Origin: Nitratireductor aquimarinus
GTDB lineage: Bacteria; Pseudomonadota; Alphaproteobacteria; Rhizobiales; Rhizobiaceae
Direction of reading: 5' to 3'
Assembly: GCF_017255295.1 (NCBI RefSeq)
Contig: NZ_JAFKDE010000007.1
Location: forward strand, 282,906-346,905
Length of the DNA stretch: 64,000 nt
In this document: in pieces, positions 62,376-64,000 of the stretch
Layout: every line of letters begins with the position of its first letter
Numbering within the stretch: position 1 is the first letter of the stretch
The notes under the pieces: model-generated
Told to the model about the DNA's origin: nothing
The model's database searches: none
Seen by the model: the letters and a program-made list of their open reading frames with translations, nothing else
Translations under genes and position numbers: made by a program

Positions 62376-62652
62376 GCCCCTGCTCCTCAATCGCGTTGAC
62401 TGCCTCGGTGAGCGCAGCCTTGCTACGCCCACATTCCCCCAGATTGCGGCGGTCTACCGCCCAGAGCCGCGCCGCCTCCGCAGCGCCAAGCGCCCGATCC
62501 GGCAGGCGGACCACGGGCCTGCATGGCACTTTCATGCTCTCGGGCACCCTTGCCAGCTCACCCCGCTCAGCGACCGATATCGTCGAGTTGGTCGCGCACG
62601 CTCCGACCAATAAAGGGGCGCACAACGCAAGCATCACGTGAGGCTTCCGCAT
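62368..62652 (-). CDS. Rz1-like outer-membrane spanin lipoprotein
   Basis: A 94-residue lipoprotein: MRKPHVMLALCAPLLVGAC with lipobox VGAC (Cys19), then a short Pro-containing periplasmic part. It begins inside the Rz gene in another frame, with an 86-bp overlap, the classic overlapping arrangement of two-component spanins. It would link to Rz and fuse the outer membrane at lysis. The longer frame up to 62991 is only an out-of-frame shadow of Rz. Confidence 0.8.
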   Translation of the reverse strand: MRKPHVMLALCAPLLVGACATNSTISVAERGELARVPESMKVPCRPVVRLPDRALGAAEAARLWAVDRRNLGECGRSKAALTEAVNAIEEQGRE

Positions 62653-63022
62653 CGGCCTTCTCCTGTTCTGTGATGGCTTCTTCCAGTGACCGGATGCGTT
62701 CGGCATCCTGATCGCGCGCTTCGAGATACTCGCGCTCAATAGCCCTGATGGCGGTTTCGGTGGCGCGCCGCTCCTCGGCCATTCTGGCCAGCAGTTGCCG
62801 CTGCGCCTCTTCCCAGCGCGCCCTCTCCTGCTCCATGCCGGACCGCCGCACCCGGTCCACCCGCCCATCCACGACCCCCTCAAGCCCGGGGCCGACCACT
62901 GGCAGAAGCCGAAGCGGACCGAGCGGCAGGCCTTCGTAGAAGAGGACGGTTGCGGCGATGGCGACAGCCGCAACGAAGGGCGGCGATGCAAGCACCCGAT
63001 ATCCGCCGAGCAGTGCGAACAT
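62567..63022 (-). CDS. Rz-like inner-membrane spanin
   Basis: A 151-residue protein with one N-terminal transmembrane helix (about 11-30, SPPFVAAVAIAATVLFYEG) and a long periplasmic coiled coil (about 60-125, ERARWEEAQRQLLARM and EEAITEQEKADAEA). Topology and the embedded Rz1 gene identify it as an i-spanin. ATG 63022 overlaps the endolysin stop (TGATG). Confidence 0.8.
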   Translation of the reverse strand: MFALLGGYRVLASPPFVAAVAIAATVLFYEGLPLGPLRLLPVVGPGLEGVVDGRVDRVRRSGMEQERARWEEAQRQLLARMAEERRATETAIRAIEREYLEARDQDAERIRSLEEAITEQEKADAEASRDACVVRPFIGRSVRDQLDDIGR

Positions 63023-63531
63023 CACTCAAGCCCCGCAAGGCAAAGCTCCAGCTCGCCTATCCGCTGCCGGTCGCCATATTGGCGCCGCCGCTTGAGTCCT
63101 TCCACCACCTTGCCGCCGGCCCGGTTGAACCAGGCCATGGCGTGGCACGAACCAACAAGGTCGCCGCGCCGTGCGCGCTTTGCTGCCGTCGACCGGCAAA
63201 CGGCTGAGACACCGACATTGTAGGAAAGGTCGAGCGCAGCCGCCTGCCAGCTCAGCGGCTTGTCGTCGAACCCCGCAATGCACTTCTGCAGGGGCCGGTG
63301 ATAATCCCGCTCCATTCGCTCGTAGAGCTTTGCGCTGCATTCCTCGTCGGTCATCACCATGCCGGGCGTGACGCCTTTGGTCTCGCCCGCACAGATCGTC
63401 CAGACCTGCCCGAGACGATCCCAATAGGCGCGGTTTTCCATCCCCTCCCAGGGCAACGTCAGATAGGTCACGGTAAGGGCGATCAGCCCCAGACCGGATG
63501 CAAGAGCTGACCGTGCGCGGCGACTAGCCAT
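63022..63531 (-). CDS. Phage GH24 lysozyme (endolysin), signal-anchor type
   Basis: A 169-residue T4-type lysozyme. E29 (LPWEGMENRAYWD), D38 and T45 form the E-D-T set, with one extra residue between D and T compared with the usual spacing. An N-terminal hydrophobic segment (9-27) suggests a signal-anchor-release endolysin. GGAG is eight bases before ATG 63531. It overlaps the holin gene by eight bases. Confidence 0.88.
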   Translation of the reverse strand: MASRRARSALASGLGLIALTVTYLTLPWEGMENRAYWDRLGQVWTICAGETKGVTPGMVMTDEECSAKLYERMERDYHRPLQKCIAGFDDKPLSWQAAALDLSYNVGVSAVCRSTAAKRARRGDLVGSCHAMAWFNRAGGKVVEGLKRRRQYGDRQRIGELELCLAGLE

Positions 63532-63742
63532 CGGAAATCTCCTTTTGTGCGATGATGCGTGCGATGAATGCGGCGGCCACGGTCACGAACGACAGCGCGG
63601 CAAAGATGCCGGCGGGGATCGGCAGGAAGCGCTCGATCAATGGAAGCGCGACTTCCGCCCCGGATAGGGCAGCCGCGAGCGCGATAAAGCGGATGCTCCA
63701 CGCATAGCGAAGCACCGCCTTCCAGTTGGGTAGAAGGCACAT
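63524..63742 (-). CDS. Small phage holin-like membrane protein
   Basis: A 72-residue protein with two hydrophobic helices (about 15-35 and 40-63) and a charged C-terminus (AQKEISDG). Size, topology and position directly before the endolysin gene fit a holin. No specific family recognised beyond similar short phage holins in rhizobial prophages. Confidence 0.7.
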   Translation of the reverse strand: MCLLPNWKAVLRYAWSIRFIALAAALSGAEVALPLIERFLPIPAGIFAALSFVTVAAAFIARIIAQKEISDG

Positions 63743-64000
63743 GGACTCTTGCTCTGTGAGTTGGATACGGGTTGTCAGACCTGGCCGTCACCGGATCTGG
63801 ACAACGGGGAGAATTACGTGATCACACCAATGGTGCGATCACTGCATTTTGCTGCCTTGGATTGCTGGCGAGCGAGATGATTGAGAACGGCGGTGGAAAA
63901 CTAGACCACGGTAGCGGCTGGATTGTCCTGCTGCGGGCGGCTGAAAAGTCGTCCACTTTTTCCCTTTTCTGCTTGGCGCAGGGAGGGACGAGGGATCTAC
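63743..64000. other. Window-end region, no gene seen
   Basis: 258 bases upstream of the lysis cassette. GATCACACCAATGGTGCGATC (63820-63840) is an imperfect inverted repeat. The last 120 bases (from GTGGAAAACTAGACCACGG) have the look of an insertion-sequence end, possibly IS21-type, but nothing is provable from this short piece. Confidence 0.35.

Noticed and set aside
62653..62991. Upstream extension of the Rz1-like frame to 207 residues
   Set aside because: The extra N-terminal part is an out-of-frame reading of the Rz gene. ATG 62652 begins a proper lipoprotein signal.

Overview
The window looks like the chromosome of a GC-rich, halotolerant alphaproteobacterium of the order Hyphomicrobiales (Rhizobiales), probably Phyllobacteriaceae-like. 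This rests on the cobST/J-domain/bolA neighbourhood, the PhyR-NepR-EcfG general stress locus, the pstSCAB-phoUB cluster, an Omp2b-type porin, and ectABCD followed by the ectoine-type aspartokinase. The exact genus is inference.

From 1 to 53 kb the content is mostly core. It starts with aerobic cobalamin synthesis (cobT partial, cobS), BolA, and a small PIN-domain toxin-antitoxin pair with a perfect palindromic operator (3.2-4 kb). Then come aroK-aroB-corC, xerD and accA (4-9.3 kb), a polar amino-acid ABC importer (9.4-11.6 kb), and an L,D-transpeptidase coupled to a TusA protein (12-13.5 kb). Next are a His-rich CobW GTPase with a DacF-type carboxypeptidase, an M20 amidohydrolase, tRNA-Arg(CCT), and a catabolic set of FAD amine oxidase, XRE-cupin regulator and second ABC importer (17.9-22.4 kb). 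The ectoine/hydroxyectoine operon with a divergent EctR lies at 24.6-30.2 kb, followed by a thiol/quinone-type detoxification operon (30.3-32.1 kb).

The stretch 32.3-41.5 kb is a stress block: a PRC-barrel protein, Dps, DUF883 and holin-like membrane proteins, AI-2E transporter, a Crp/Fnr regulator, a FATGUY-type response regulator, ecfG-nepR/phyR and a DUF1328 peptide. I find five exact GGAAC-N16/17-CGTT promoters in it, so much of it is probably the local EcfG regulon. From 41.6 to 47.9 kb lies the phosphate cluster with a triple PHO box but no phoR. A 1103-residue hybrid sensor kinase follows (48.3-51.7 kb).

From about 53 kb the sequence becomes accessory. It holds a 573-residue TnpB/Cas12-like protein whose RuvC catalytic residues appear altered (His-Glu-Glu instead of Asp-Glu-Asp). 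This gene is divergently transcribed from a porin gene, with no transposase, cas1/cas2 or recognisable CRISPR array beside it. That arrangement resembles domesticated, nuclease-dead TnpB regulators and is my main candidate for an undescribed system. Beyond the porin lie an IS110 remnant, an IS3-type orfA split in frame by an apparently complete second IS3-family element with a 5-bp target duplication, an NYN/OST-HTH protein, an unknown membrane protein, and a compact phage lysis cassette (holin, endolysin, overlapping Rz/Rz1 spanins).

Two families of short dispersed palindromic repeats occur between core genes. In two cases the repeat itself supplies the stop codon of the adjacent gene.
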